From assembly GCF_002744245.1 (NCBI RefSeq), contig NZ_NKHG01000008.1:1-42817 (forward strand): DNA of 42,817 nucleotides, in the 5' to 3' direction. The position numbers and the translations under genes were made by a program. The notes beneath the pieces were generated by a model. That model did no database searches, was not told where the DNA came from, and saw only the letters and a list, made by a program, of their open reading frames with translations. This document shows, piece by piece, positions 1 through 8,385 of this stretch. The DNA is from Bacillus pumilus. GTDB lineage: Bacteria > Bacillota > Bacilli > Bacillales > Bacillaceae. How positions within the stretch are numbered: position 1 is the first letter of the stretch; each line of letters begins with the position of its first letter.

Positions 1-18
1 GAAAACGGGGGTTTTTGA

Positions 19-1080
19 TTAGTTTTTGATGAATTTCTCAACTAATGAGCTTGTTTTGTAATCGTTCAAATCAAGTTTCCATTGGTCGATATCATTTTTC
101 TTCATGTTGACTTCTACTGTTTCTTCAGAAGAAGATGGTCCTAACTTTTTAAACTCTTCTGGGTAGATAGAGAGTAAATATTTTTGTGCATCATCATAAG
201 ACGCTGTACGATTTTTGCTGTAGAACTCAGTTGCTCTCTCTTTCAAACGATCGACAAGCGGGCTTGCATCAATCGGTGTAAGGGTCACGGTGACGATTGC
301 TTTATCACCACTGATTGCTTTAGTTTTTGTTGATACTTTTGCTTTTTCTCCTAACGTTTCTTTCACAGCTTTTAGAAGTTTATCAAGGTTTTCGTCCTTC
401 GCTGCGCTAGATGAAATACCAGATGAAGAGATATAGCCTTGTTTGAATGATTTATCAAACTCGTTGACAACTGTTGATTTGTTATCACCAGTTAATTTTT
501 CGAAATCGTCGTTTTTCTTACCAAACATCATAACATCAATATAAGAAGAAAGGGCTTTTGCAGATGCTTGAAGTGTATCTGCTTTTTTCATCAAGTCTTT
601 TCCTTTAATATCGAATTCTAGTGTTTTGTCTTCTTTCTTCGATCCAGTACTAGGCTCTGTGTAGACAAGCTGATAGTCTTTGTCTTTATCAACGACGTAG
701 AAAAGACCGCCTTTTGATATTTTTCCTGCATTTAGAGAGCTTGCAGATAATACTTCGTTGTAGTCATCTGGAGAAATAGTAGAAACCTGTGCGTCATCTT
801 GGTAAAGCGCAAAGTTGCTTTTATCAACATTGAGAGGCTCTTTGCTGATGTTTTTGACAGATACGTTCACTTTCAATACGTATTGGTCATCTTGTACAGA
901 TGTATCGTACTGAGGTGGTAATGTGTATTCAGCACTTTCTATCTTAACCTCTGCTGCATCAAGAGATTTTTTTGTATCATTTTCTTTAGCAGCTGTTTTG
1001 TCTTTTCCACCACTACAAGCGGCAGCGACAACAGTAACACACAAAATCAGAAGAAACAGAGATAATTTCTTTTTAAACAT
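19..1080 (-). CDS. ycdA: YcdA-like lipoprotein
   Basis: Predicted secreted lipoprotein of 353 residues. The N-terminus has a lysine-rich start, a hydrophobic stretch and a lipobox ending in the cysteine of AAACSGG (about residue 22), so it should be lipidated and anchored on the outer face of the membrane. The mature part starts with a Ser/Lys/Asp-rich linker. A beta-rich DUF4352-like region follows (about 45-160; motif VSVKNISKEPLNV is typical), then a helical DUF5105-like half. Length and layout match B. subtilis YcdA, also 353 residues as I recall. A strong AAGGAGG lies 10 nt before the ATG. It is transcribed alone, away from cwlJ. No enzymatic motif is visible and the molecular function is unknown. 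Confidence 0.85.
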   Translation of the reverse strand: MFKKKLSLFLLILCVTVVAAACSGGKDKTAAKENDTKKSLDAAEVKIESAEYTLPPQYDTSVQDDQYVLKVNVSVKNISKEPLNVDKSNFALYQDDAQVSTISPDDYNEVLSASSLNAGKISKGGLFYVVDKDKDYQLVYTEPSTGSKKEDKTLEFDIKGKDLMKKADTLQASAKALSSYIDVMMFGKKNDDFEKLTGDNKSTVVNEFDKSFKQGYISSSGISSSAAKDENLDKLLKAVKETLGEKAKVSTKTKAISGDKAIVTVTLTPIDASPLVDRLKERATEFYSKNRTASYDDAQKYLLSIYPEEFKKLGPSSSEETVEVNMKKNDIDQWKLDLNDYKTSSLVEKFIKN

Positions 1081-1521
1081 GAAATGATTTCCTCCTTGGG
1101 TTCATGGTGAATTTCATTGGAAAGCCTTAGCTCATATCATTCTTTTTGCACAAAATGAATGATATTGTATGTTTTTTACTGTGTAATGAAGCGAAAGTAC
1201 TGTCAATACCTCAGTGCGTTACAGAGACTAATGGGCTCCAAATAGTAAAATTGACACTAAGTTGAAAGGAGAATCATGTATTTTAATGTTTGATATCTCC
1301 TGTAAAAACTCAACATTTTATATTTTAAGGTTTTCAGTCGGATTATTGAATAGGTTCAAATGACTGTTTTTGAAGAAGGTGTTATAACTAGAAGGATTTT
1401 AATGCCTTGTAAATGAGTATATAGTAATGAATATTTTTTCCTGTTATGTTTATTTTACCTTGGATTGCGTGTTTGCTGACATGTGAGGCACAATTCTTGT
1501 GAAACATTGGGATGTTTAGAC
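1081..1521. other. Non-coding gap between ycdA and cwlJ
   Basis: This AT-rich stretch separates the divergent ycdA and cwlJ genes. It contains the ycdA Shine-Dalgarno site next to the gene. A TACAAT hexamer on the minus strand near 1163-1168 could be a ycdA -10 element, but I see no good -35. Only very short reading frames without Shine-Dalgarno sites occur. It ends at a strong plus-strand terminator that belongs to no visible gene. Confidence 0.5.
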
Positions 1522-1548
1522 AGGCTATCGACACTGATAGCCTTTTTT
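1522..1548 (+). terminator. Orphan rho-independent terminator upstream of cwlJ
   Basis: A perfect 8-bp stem, AGGCTATC and GATAGCCT around a 6-nt loop, is followed by six T residues. No plus-strand gene lies upstream within the gap, so it should end an unannotated short transcript or be a leftover of a lost gene. Confidence 0.75.
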
Positions 1549-1563
1549 CATGTCAAAATGGCA

Positions 1564-1592
1564 GTCATCTACACAGAAACTCCACATAAAAT
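1564..1592 (+). promoter_or_regulatory. Predicted sigma-E promoter of cwlJ
   Basis: GTCATCTA at 1564-1571 and CATAAAAT at 1585-1592 are separated by 13 nt. This fits the mother-cell sigma-E consensus (about GTCATATT, then CATACAAT) with 6/8 and 7/8 matches. It lies about 30 nt before the cwlJ start. CwlJ is known to be made in the mother cell under sigma-E in B. subtilis, which agrees. Confidence 0.75.
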
Positions 1593-1620
1593 AAAAGAGA
1601 AATAAGATGGAGGTGGATGT

Positions 1621-2049
1621 ATGGCAGTGGTAAGAGCGACAAGCTCTGATATTGATTTATTAGCCAGACTGCTGAGAGCGGAAGCAGAGGGCGAAGGGAA
1701 ACAAGGGATGCTGCTTGTAGGGAATGTGGGCATCAATCGTTTGCGTGCCAACTGCTCTGACTTTAAAGGGCTGCGTACGATTCCACAAATGATTTATCAG
1801 GAGCATGCATTTGAAGCGGTTACGCACGGGTACTTTTATCAACGGGCACGAGAAAGTGAAAAGACACTTGCACGAAGGAACATTAATGGAGAGCGATTTT
1901 GGCCTGCGAAATTCAGCCTTTGGTATTTTAAGCCGCCTGGAGATTGTCCGCCCACGTGGTATAACCAGCCATTTGTGGCAAGGTATAAGTCCCATTGCTT
2001 TTATGAGCCGACAGCAGAAACATGTGAAAATGTCTATAATACCTTTTAG
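1621..2049 (+). CDS. cwlJ: Spore cortex-lytic hydrolase CwlJ
   Basis: CwlJ is a spore-coat enzyme that degrades cortex peptidoglycan at muramic-delta-lactam during germination, including Ca-dipicolinate-triggered germination. The 142-residue protein is a bare SleB-type Hydrolase_2 domain with no signal peptide, as expected for a mother-cell coat protein. The likely catalytic glutamate is Glu21 in LRAEAEGE. Conserved features follow: GNVGINR, the IYQ..AFE segment and the C-terminal CHxFY block. The length equals that of B. subtilis CwlJ. The ATG is preceded by GGAGGTGG at good spacing and by a sigma-E-like promoter. In B. subtilis it depends on the coat protein GerQ, which is not in this window. 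Confidence 0.95.
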   Translation: MAVVRATSSDIDLLARLLRAEAEGEGKQGMLLVGNVGINRLRANCSDFKGLRTIPQMIYQEHAFEAVTHGYFYQRARESEKTLARRNINGERFWPAKFSLWYFKPPGDCPPTWYNQPFVARYKSHCFYEPTAETCENVYNTF

Positions 2050-2062
2050 CTTGATGGTCAGC

Positions 2063-2099
2063 GCAATCCCTCAGAACGAAGTCGGGGGATTGTGTTTTT
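2063..2099 (+). terminator. Terminator after cwlJ
   Basis: CAATCCC and GGGATTG pair around a loop of about 15 nt and are followed by a T-rich tract. It separates cwlJ from the SDR gene. Confidence 0.7.
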
Positions 2100-2165
2100 C
2101 TTTTTTTCAAAGTGGGTAACCATTGTGTATCAACAGGAAGAAGCACGTGATTGGAGGAAATAAAG

Positions 2166-2945
2166 ATGTATCAAGATTTAAAAGGAAAAACAGCCATTGT
2201 CACAGGTTCATCAAAAGGAATTGGACAAGCGATCGCATTGCGGTTTGGAGAAGAACAAATGAATATGGTTGTGAACTATAAAGGTGATGAAGATGGTGCT
2301 GAAAAGACGGTACAAGCCATCCAGCGGCACGGCGGTCAAGCGGTAAAAGTGCACGCAGATGTTTCTAAAGAGGAAGGAATTCAAGCATTAATGGATGCGG
2401 CACTGAAGCATTTCAGCGCAGTGGATGTGTTTGTTAATAATTCAGGCTTTAACGGTGAAGAAGCGATGCCGCATGAGATGACGCTGGAACAATGGCAAAA
2501 AGTCATTGATGTGAACATCACAGGCACATTTTTAGGGGCAAAGGCTGCGATTCGCTATATGATGGAGCATGACATAAAAGGCTCTGTCTTAAATATATCC
2601 AGTGTCCATCAGGAGATCCCGCGCCCGTTCAATGTTCATTATTCCACCTCAAAAGGCGGAATGAATATGATGACGAAGACGCTGGCTCTTGATTATGCCG
2701 AAGCAGGTATTCGAGTCAATGCGATTGCACCCGGCACAATGGCAACCGAATCGAATGATGATCTGCAGGATGAACAGAAAAAACAAAAGCAGCTTGAGAA
2801 GATTCCGATGAGAGCCTTTGGCGATCCAAAAGAGATTGGGTCTGCCGCGGCATTTCTCGTATCCAAAGAAGCTGCCTATATCACAGGCACCACATTATTT
2901 GTTGATGGAGGAATGACGCTTTATCCTTCTCAAATCAATGAGTAA
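2166..2945 (+). CDS. ycdF: SDR oxidoreductase, glucose 1-dehydrogenase-like (YcdF)
   Basis: Short-chain dehydrogenase of 259 residues resembling Bacillus glucose 1-dehydrogenases, which oxidise beta-D-glucose with NAD(P)+. The Rossmann motif is TGSSKGIG (13-20), followed by NNSG (91-94), the catalytic Ser near 145-146 in NISSVHQ, and Tyr159/Lys163 in YSTSK. The C-terminal end FVDGGMTLYPS is characteristic of the glucose dehydrogenase group. An in-frame TTG at 2151 would add five residues, but it overlaps the GGAGG that serves the ATG at 2166, so the ATG is used here. Substrate is inferred from similarity only. It is monocistronic between two terminators. Confidence 0.85.
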   Translation: MYQDLKGKTAIVTGSSKGIGQAIALRFGEEQMNMVVNYKGDEDGAEKTVQAIQRHGGQAVKVHADVSKEEGIQALMDAALKHFSAVDVFVNNSGFNGEEAMPHEMTLEQWQKVIDVNITGTFLGAKAAIRYMMEHDIKGSVLNISSVHQEIPRPFNVHYSTSKGGMNMMTKTLALDYAEAGIRVNAIAPGTMATESNDDLQDEQKKQKQLEKIPMRAFGDPKEIGSAAAFLVSKEAAYITGTTLFVDGGMTLYPSQINE

Positions 2946-2948
2946 TAG

Positions 2949-2983
2949 AAAACATCCGTCAGATTAGCTGGCGGATGTTTTTT
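2949..2983. terminator. Bidirectional terminator between ycdF and the acyltransferase gene
   Basis: AACATCCG.CAG and CTG.CGGATGTT form a stem around ATTAG, flanked by A and T runs on both sides, so it can serve both convergent genes. The stop codon of the minus-strand gene lies inside it. Confidence 0.85.
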
Positions 2984-4004
2984 GTTCGTAGCGGCGTGCT
3001 GCTTTGGCTGGTTTGCCGAGCAGCATGGGATACTTGCTCAAGAAGGAGATGCATGGCACCATGAGCAGCAATGTGCCGATCGTATAAAAGAGTGTCCAAG
3101 AAAGCTGCGCTGTATCTGAAATATTGATGCCAAGTCCATAATAAACAAATGCTTTCATGATATCGATACCGGCAAACTGTAAGACGAGAATGACAATGGA
3201 ATTACGTCCAAGATACGTCAAAATAGGGGACGCTTTCAATTTAAAGCTTAAATAAATGACAGCTGCTGAGCCAAGCAGTGCACACACATAGAAAATGAAT
3301 AGATCGCCATAGTCGTTGACGCGCATATCGATCCGTGAGTTAAAGCTTTGCACGTAAGCGGTCAGCACAAGCAGACCTGTACATAAAAGAAGGGTTGGAT
3401 CTGTTTTTAATTCGACAAACCCTTGCTTTGCCAAAAATCCAATCGAATAAAACACAACCGCCGTCAAGGCGACATTGGCATTCCAAGGGAGACTTTGATC
3501 TAGCAGCAAAGTAGATGCATATCCAGCTCCTCCGCAAAGAACAGTCAGTAAGATCAGTGCGGCGAATTTCCCTTTTGTCAGACGGTGCATAAAGAAAAAT
3601 AAGATTTCCACTAAAAAGAGCGTCGTTAAAAACCAGATCGCTGGGTTATGCGTGAGCCTTGCTTCATCTGCATTGGATATAAATATACCTGTAAACGGAA
3701 CGAAGGGATCAATATCGGTTTGTCCCTTGAATGCGAAAAATCGGGTAACGGAGAACCAGAAAACATACGTAATGATGGAGAAATAGAGATATGGTAAGAG
3801 CAAGCTTTTGGCCTTCTTCTGAATAAATGACATAGCAGGGTGAGAGGATGATCGAAACATCATACCGGATAGTAAAAAGAAAAGCGGCATATGAAAAGAA
3901 TAAATGAATTGCTTTAACGAATCAGGAATGGGCACATGCGCCATGACCACGAGCAAAATGCCGATTCCCTTAGCTGCATCTACCCAGTCGAGTCTCTTTT
4001 TCAT
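2964..4004 (-). CDS. Acyltransferase family 3 membrane protein
   Basis: Integral membrane O-acyltransferase of the acyltransferase-3 / fucose 4-O-acetylase type, 346 residues. These proteins move acetyl groups across the membrane onto sugars or cell-wall polymers. The N-terminus MKKRLDWVDAAKGIGI carries the family's D.AKGI.I.LVV.AH pattern (His near 23), followed by SFHMPLFFLLSGM (second conserved His). About ten hydrophobic segments follow and the C-terminus is basic. It is transcribed convergently to ycdF and has no operon partner, so the acceptor (teichoic acid, exopolysaccharide or other) cannot be guessed. An AAGGAGC-type Shine-Dalgarno lies about 8 nt before the ATG. Confidence 0.8.
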   Translation of the reverse strand: MKKRLDWVDAAKGIGILLVVMAHVPIPDSLKQFIYSFHMPLFFLLSGMMFRSSSHPAMSFIQKKAKSLLLPYLYFSIITYVFWFSVTRFFAFKGQTDIDPFVPFTGIFISNADEARLTHNPAIWFLTTLFLVEILFFFMHRLTKGKFAALILLTVLCGGAGYASTLLLDQSLPWNANVALTAVVFYSIGFLAKQGFVELKTDPTLLLCTGLLVLTAYVQSFNSRIDMRVNDYGDLFIFYVCALLGSAAVIYLSFKLKASPILTYLGRNSIVILVLQFAGIDIMKAFVYYGLGINISDTAQLSWTLFYTIGTLLLMVPCISFLSKYPMLLGKPAKAARRYEQKTSAS

Positions 4005-4190
4005 AGCCTATCAGCTCCTTCCTTTTCAGCATCGTAAATCGGTCATTCAATATGTACCTCTACTATATAAAAGGTACATCCTCAATGCGTTTACATTTCG
4101 CTAACGATTAGAAGACACATTTGCGATCAGATGACAGACGGAAGGATTTTGACATCTCTATGTTACATTTCCCATTTTTTGTGACAATGT

Positions 4191-4219
4191 AAAAAAGAAG
4201 CCAAGTGAAGATTGGCTTC
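4191..4219 (-). terminator. Terminator after yceB
   Basis: On the minus strand GAAGCCAA and TTGGCTTC form a perfect 8-bp stem with a 7-nt loop followed by six T residues. The yceB stop codon overlaps the stem. Confidence 0.9.
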
Positions 4220-5210
4220 AAAATAGTTCTGCTATTCGTTCAAAGGAGTGCTGTTTTTCTAACGGATCAAATGAATTGTTCAGAATCATAACATCATCCG
4301 TTTGATAGCGATCCATCAAGGTCTTTAATTGCTCTTTCACTGTTTGCTTTGCGCCAACAATCATTCGCTGGCGGTTCCGCGACACTTTTTCCTTTTCCTG
4401 TGTGGTGTAGTGGTATTGAGTCGCCTCTTCTATAGAAGGGACACGGCTATCTAGTCCTTTTTCAACACGAAGCAGCCATAGATCTGTACTGCTGGCGATC
4501 CGATTGGCTTCCTCATCCGTTTCTCCGCAGATCACAAAGACAGCAAACATAGATTGTGGATGTCGGGAAAAGACAGAAGGAAAAAAGTGCGAACGATACG
4601 TCTCAAATGCTTGCTTGCCGCGTGCAGGATGAATAAAGTGGCCAAAAATATAGTTAATTCCAAGCGACGCTGCCTGCATGGCACTATTCTCCCCTAGTCC
4701 AAGCAGCCAAACCGGCGGATGAGAATCAACAAGCGGAGCAGCTTTCACCCCTGCATACGGATGACCGGAAGGCAGGCTGTCAGATAGGTAAAAAAGAAGA
4801 TCCTTCAGCTGGCGGTCAAACTGAGACAGATTTTTATTCACGCCATCAGTCAGTGCGAGTCTTGTCCTTTCAATCCCGCCTGGTGATTTGCCGACACCGA
4901 TCTCAATCCGTCCAGGATAAAGAGCTTCAAGCTGCCGCGTGACCTCTGCTACTTTAAAAGGACTGTACTGCGGAAGTAAAATGCCGCCAGAACCAGTACG
5001 CAACGTCGATGTATGAGCAGCAATATGAGCCATTAATATCTCAGGTGCGGTACTAGCCAGCCCCCTTGTGCTGTGATGTTCAGCAAACCAATAGCGCTCA
5101 TACCCTAGTGTTTCCGCCAGCTGGGCAAGCTTTGTTGTATGGATCAATGTCTCCTCTGCTGTCTGTCCCTTAGGTATGGCGACTTGATCTAATATGTGAA
5201 GTGATGGCAT
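4218..5210 (-). CDS. yceB: LLM-class flavin-dependent oxidoreductase YceB
   Basis: Bacterial luciferase-like monooxygenase of about 330 residues, FMN- or F420-type TIM barrel. The family (MsnO8-type LLM) features LSILDQ-like beta-1 (here LHILDQV), RYWFAEHHS (about 38-46), GSGGILLPQYSPFKVAE, and RIEIGVGKSPGG. Such enzymes oxidise small organic substrates using reduced flavin; the substrate is not known. Four possible start codons lie close together. The ATG at 5210 is chosen because AAAGGA sits 8 nt upstream and it gives MPSLHILDQ, aligning with B. subtilis YceB; ATGs at 5213 and 5219 remain possible. It is a lone gene divergent from the yceC operon. Confidence 0.85.
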   Translation of the reverse strand: MPSLHILDQVAIPKGQTAEETLIHTTKLAQLAETLGYERYWFAEHHSTRGLASTAPEILMAHIAAHTSTLRTGSGGILLPQYSPFKVAEVTRQLEALYPGRIEIGVGKSPGGIERTRLALTDGVNKNLSQFDRQLKDLLFYLSDSLPSGHPYAGVKAAPLVDSHPPVWLLGLGENSAMQAASLGINYIFGHFIHPARGKQAFETYRSHFFPSVFSRHPQSMFAVFVICGETDEEANRIASSTDLWLLRVEKGLDSRVPSIEEATQYHYTTQEKEKVSRNRQRMIVGAKQTVKEQLKTLMDRYQTDDVMILNNSFDPLEKQHSFERIAELF

Positions 5211-5397
5211 CATCAACATCCTTTCTTCATCAATACGTTGAATGTTCTCTACTCACAAGTATAAAGAAATACGTGTATGGAAGGAAATGATAGGGTTTAC
5301 CCTCAATTTGAATCCATGTAAATTTTCTATATCAACATATGAAGCCACACCAACACTCCATTCATCAGTAAAAGCTGTCTACTGGAACATTCGACAA

Positions 5398-5413
5398 TGT
5401 TTCACATGAAACA
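5398..5413. promoter_or_regulatory. parS-like palindrome (candidate ParB/Spo0J site)
   Basis: TGTTTCACATGAAACA matches the Bacillus parS consensus TGTTNCACGTGAAACA at all but one position (central CACATG instead of CACGTG). It is intergenic between yceB and yceC. ParB/Spo0J binds such sites near the origin to load SMC and segregate chromosomes. In B. subtilis this gene neighbourhood lies about 300 kb from oriC, inside the origin-proximal region where parS sites occur. Confidence 0.55.
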
Positions 5414-5474
5414 CTTCATTTATGACATGAACAATTTTGAATGACGATCTTTTCTTTAAAAAATAATATGTTAT

Positions 5475-5501
5475 TGAAACCTATCATGAACATAGATCGT
5501 A
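5475..5501 (+). promoter_or_regulatory. ECF sigma factor promoter of the yceC operon
   Basis: TGAAAC at 5475-5480 and CGTA at 5498-5501 are 17 nt apart. This is the sigma-W/sigma-M/sigma-X type promoter pattern. The B. subtilis yceCDEFGH operon is known to be under ECF sigma factors, which agrees. It lies about 135 nt upstream of the yceC start. Confidence 0.8.
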
Positions 5502-5637
5502 TATACTAGTAAATAGAAAAAAGAGTAAGAGGCTCCAATGTCATTTCATGAATTTTGTCGAATTTTCATGTATGATGATTTTGATAGGGTCCATCGCTTA
5601 ATAAATAGATTTTTATTATGCTGGAGGAGTGATTGAT

Positions 5638-6240
5638 TTGGCAATTACATTAGAAAAAGGTCAACGCATTGATTTAACAAAAGGGAAAGCAGGGCTAACG
5701 AATATTCTCGTTGGACTTGGCTGGGACCCGGTATCACAAGGCGGCGGTTTTTTAGGAAAGCTGTTTGGCGGCGGAGGCGGCGCTGATATTGATTGTGACG
5801 CTTCAGTGCTGATGCTGAAAAATGACAGGTTTACTGAAAATAAAGATTTGATTTATTTTGGCAACTTGAAAAGCAGATGCGGAAGTGTCGAGCATACAGG
5901 TGACAACCTGACAGGTGAAGGAGACGGAGATGATGAACAAGTCCTCGTCAACTTAAGCAAGGTGCCAGGTAATGTGAATAAATTGGTGTTTGTCGTGAAC
6001 ATTTATGATGCTCTTAGAAGAAACCAACACTTTGGGATGATTCAAAATGCTTACATTCGCATCGTTGATCGATCAAACAATCAAGAATTAGTGAAATATA
6101 ATTTAAAAGATGAGTATGCAGGAAAAACATCATTAATCGTAGGGGAACTTTATCGCCACGAGAATGAGTGGAAGTTTGTGGCTGTTGGAAATGGTACAAA
6201 TGATGCGAAGCTAGCCGATATTACGAGAAACTACATTTAA
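5638..6240 (+). CDS. yceC: TerD-family protein YceC
   Basis: TerD-family Ca2+-binding stress protein, 200 residues, probably cytoplasmic and linked to tellurite/envelope stress resistance. It starts [21 protein letters not shown] and differs from its two downstream paralogues by a Gly-rich insert (about 40-50; [14 protein letters not shown]). It keeps the acidic metal-ligand segments [10 protein letters not shown] and [18 protein letters not shown] at 5629 would add three residues, but the TTG at 5638 fits the GGAGG spacing and the MAI start conserved in all three paralogues. It is the first gene of the operon. The functional role of the individual TerD paralogues is not established. Confidence 0.92.
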   Translation: MAITLEKGQRIDLTKGKAGLTNILVGLGWDPVSQGGGFLGKLFGGGGGADIDCDASVLMLKNDRFTENKDLIYFGNLKSRCGSVEHTGDNLTGEGDGDDEQVLVNLSKVPGNVNKLVFVVNIYDALRRNQHFGMIQNAYIRIVDRSNNQELVKYNLKDEYAGKTSLIVGELYRHENEWKFVAVGNGTNDAKLADITRNYI

Positions 6241-6260
6241 TCAGAAGGGAGAGGTTCCTA

Positions 6261-6842
6261 GTGGGAATTTCTTTAGCGAAAGGTCAAAAAATTGATTTAA
6301 CAAAAACGAATCCAGGATTAACAAAAGTGGTGGTAGGTCTTGGCTGGGACGTGAATAAGTATGACGGCGGACAGGACTTTGATCTAGACGCAAGTGTATT
6401 CCTTTTAGACGCGGCAGGTAAAGCAAGCTCTCCATCTGACTTTGTTTTTTACAATCAAACAACTGGCGGAGGCGGCAGTGTCGTACATACAGGTGATAAC
6501 CGCACTGGTGCTGGAGACGGAGATGACGAGCAGGTCAAAGTCGATCTTTCAGCTGTACCAGCGAGTGTTGAGAAGATTTCATTTGTCATTACGATTCATG
6601 ATGCAGAAGCACGCAGTCAAAATTTCGGACAAGTGTCTAACGCTTACGTACGTATTTTAAATGAGGCATCAAATGAAGAGCTCATTCGTTATGATTTGGC
6701 AGAGGACTTCTCAATAGAAACAGCGATTATTGTAGGCGAATTATACCGTCATGGCGGGGAATGGAAGTTCTCAGCTGTTGGATCGGGCTATCAAGGCGGG
6801 CTTGCACGCATTGCAACGGACTTCGGCTTAGATATTGGGTAA
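6261..6842 (+). CDS. yceD: TerD-family protein YceD
   Basis: Second TerD paralogue, 193 residues, starting with GTG ([20 protein letters not shown]) about 8 nt after GGGAGAGG. It carries both acidic calcium-binding motifs, [11 protein letters not shown] (about 40-50) and [14 protein letters not shown] (about 78-91), and the family's [19 protein letters not shown] block. It is 20 nt downstream of yceC and 41 nt upstream of yceE, so the three are probably one transcript. TerD domains are thought to couple divalent metal binding to membrane-associated stress complexes with TerC. Confidence 0.95.
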   Translation: MGISLAKGQKIDLTKTNPGLTKVVVGLGWDVNKYDGGQDFDLDASVFLLDAAGKASSPSDFVFYNQTTGGGGSVVHTGDNRTGAGDGDDEQVKVDLSAVPASVEKISFVITIHDAEARSQNFGQVSNAYVRILNEASNEELIRYDLAEDFSIETAIIVGELYRHGGEWKFSAVGSGYQGGLARIATDFGLDIG

Positions 6843-6883
6843 CGACCCGTTTTCATATTTTCAAAGACAGGAGAGATACGAAT

Positions 6884-7462
6884 ATGGCAATTCAGCTTTC
6901 AAAAGGACAACGAGTCGATTTAACGAAAACCAACCCAGGGCTGACAAAAGTGATGATCGGACTTGGCTGGGATACGAATAAATATTCTGGCGGAGCCGAA
7001 TTTGATTTGGACGCTTCGGCTTTCTTAGTGGATGCAAACAATCGTTGTCAGCAAGATACAGACTTTGTTTTCTATAATAACCTGCAGCATCCGAGCGGCA
7101 GTGTCACTCATACAGGTGATAATCGTACGGGTGAAGGAGATGGAGATGACGAGCAAATTCTCGTTGATTTCTCAAAAATTCCTGCTAACATTGATCGTAT
7201 CGGAATTACAGTCACGATTCATGATGCAGAGGCGCGCAGTCAGAACTTTGGACAAGTCTCGAATGCATTTGTTCGTGTTGTCAATGAAGAGGGCGGGGAA
7301 GAATTGATCCGTTTTGATTTAGGGGAAGACTTCTCAATTGAAACAGCTGTAGTAGTGTGTGAATTGTATCGCCACGGAAGCGATTGGAAGTTTAACGCAA
7401 TCGGAAGTGGATTCTCTGGCGGACTTGCAGCTCTTTGTCAAAATTATGGGTTAGAAGTGTAA
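6884..7462 (+). CDS. yceE: TerD-family protein YceE
   Basis: Third TerD paralogue, 192 residues, same length as B. subtilis YceE as I recall. The frame is open upstream into yceD, but the real start is the ATG at 6884: it follows GGAGAG and gives [20 protein letters not shown], the conserved N-terminus. Motifs are [11 protein letters not shown] and [14 protein letters not shown]. It resembles YceD much more than YceC, which suggests a later duplication of the yceD/yceE pair. Confidence 0.95.
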   Translation: MAIQLSKGQRVDLTKTNPGLTKVMIGLGWDTNKYSGGAEFDLDASAFLVDANNRCQQDTDFVFYNNLQHPSGSVTHTGDNRTGEGDGDDEQILVDFSKIPANIDRIGITVTIHDAEARSQNFGQVSNAFVRVVNEEGGEELIRFDLGEDFSIETAVVVCELYRHGSDWKFNAIGSGFSGGLAALCQNYGLEV

Positions 7463-7548
7463 ACAAGAGAAATAAATCCATTAGGCGCTGCCAAAGACTC
7501 ATATGAGGGCCTTTTCCAAAGTGAGAAAGAAACAGCGATGAAGAAAAG

Positions 7549-7568
7549 CAGCAGGCGAAAGCCTGCTG
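7549..7568 (+). promoter_or_regulatory. Stable hairpin with GAAA tetraloop between yceE and yceF
   Basis: CAGCAGGC and GCCTGCTG form a perfect 8-bp stem closed by a GAAA (GNRA) tetraloop, just upstream of the yceF Shine-Dalgarno site. No T-run follows, so it is probably not a full terminator. It may set mRNA stability or the TerD:TerC expression ratio. Confidence 0.5.
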
Positions 7569-7598
7569 ATGCTTCTACACTTATAGGAGGAAAACCAG

Positions 7599-8378
7599 TT
7601 GGATATTTTGAAACATATGTTGGACACGTATGCCTCGTTTTTTGATTGGCATATGTGGGCAGAGGTATTAACAGACCCTGTCTCTTGGGGGCTCATTGGA
7701 ACCCTTATCGTACTTGAAGGATTGTTATCAGCAGATAACGCACTAGTATTAGCTGTCATGGTCAAACATTTACCAGAAAAGCAGCGTAAAAAGGCATTAA
7801 CCTACGGACTGATTGGCGCTTATTTCTTCCGTTTTCTATTCATTGGCGTAGGGATGCTACTCATCAAGTTCTGGTGGATTAAGGTTCTAGGAGCAGCTTA
7901 TTTAGCATGGCTTGTCATCAAGCACTTCTGGTTAGGTGATGGTGACGACGAAGCGAAGGAATTGAAAAAAGAAGGCTGGCTTGTTCGTGTATTTGGCATC
8001 TTCTGGGCAACCGTTATTTCTGTAGAAATTATGGACCTTGCCTTCTCCGTTGACAGTATCCTTGCTGCATTCGCTGTATCTGAGGAAGTATGGATTCTTC
8101 TTTTAGGCGGAATGCTTGGAATTCTGATGATGCGTACAGTGGCACAGTTATTCCTTGTTCTCATTGACCGTGTACCGGAGCTTGAGAATACAGCGTTTAT
8201 TCTCATTGGGATTATCGCTGCCAAAATGGCATTGAGTGTGGCTCATATTGAAATCCCGCATCTATTATTCTTTGCGATTATCATCTTAGCATTTATCGGC
8301 ACGTTTATCGTTCATAAAATCAATAAGAAGAAACATCAAGATGTGACTAACGAAGCTGCGGCTTCAAAAGAAGAATAG
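7599..8378 (+). CDS. yceF: TerC-family membrane protein YceF
   Basis: TerC-family integral membrane protein of 259 residues, the membrane partner of the TerD proteins. About seven hydrophobic segments are visible. Conserved acidic motifs sit in the membrane: EGLLSADNALVLAVMV near the N-terminus and EIMDLAFSVDSILAAFAVS in the middle, typical of metal-handling TerC proteins, some of which export Mn2+. The C-terminus is Lys-rich and cytoplasmic. The start is the TTG at 7599 preceded by AGGAGG, giving MDILKHML, which aligns with B. subtilis YceF. A terminator follows immediately. Confidence 0.93.
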   Translation: MDILKHMLDTYASFFDWHMWAEVLTDPVSWGLIGTLIVLEGLLSADNALVLAVMVKHLPEKQRKKALTYGLIGAYFFRFLFIGVGMLLIKFWWIKVLGAAYLAWLVIKHFWLGDGDDEAKELKKEGWLVRVFGIFWATVISVEIMDLAFSVDSILAAFAVSEEVWILLLGGMLGILMMRTVAQLFLVLIDRVPELENTAFILIGIIAAKMALSVAHIEIPHLLFFAIIILAFIGTFIVHKINKKKHQDVTNEAAASKEE

Positions 8379-8385
8379 GATGATC

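Noticed and set aside
5403-5430. Second ECF promoter from TGAAAC at 5406 in the parS-like palindrome
   Set aside because: No CGTA or CGTC at 16-17 nt downstream; the palindrome explains the match better.
6761-6883. N-terminal extension of YceE into yceD
   Set aside because: The open frame has no Shine-Dalgarno site, overlaps yceD, and breaks the MAIQLSKGQ start shared by the TerD paralogues.
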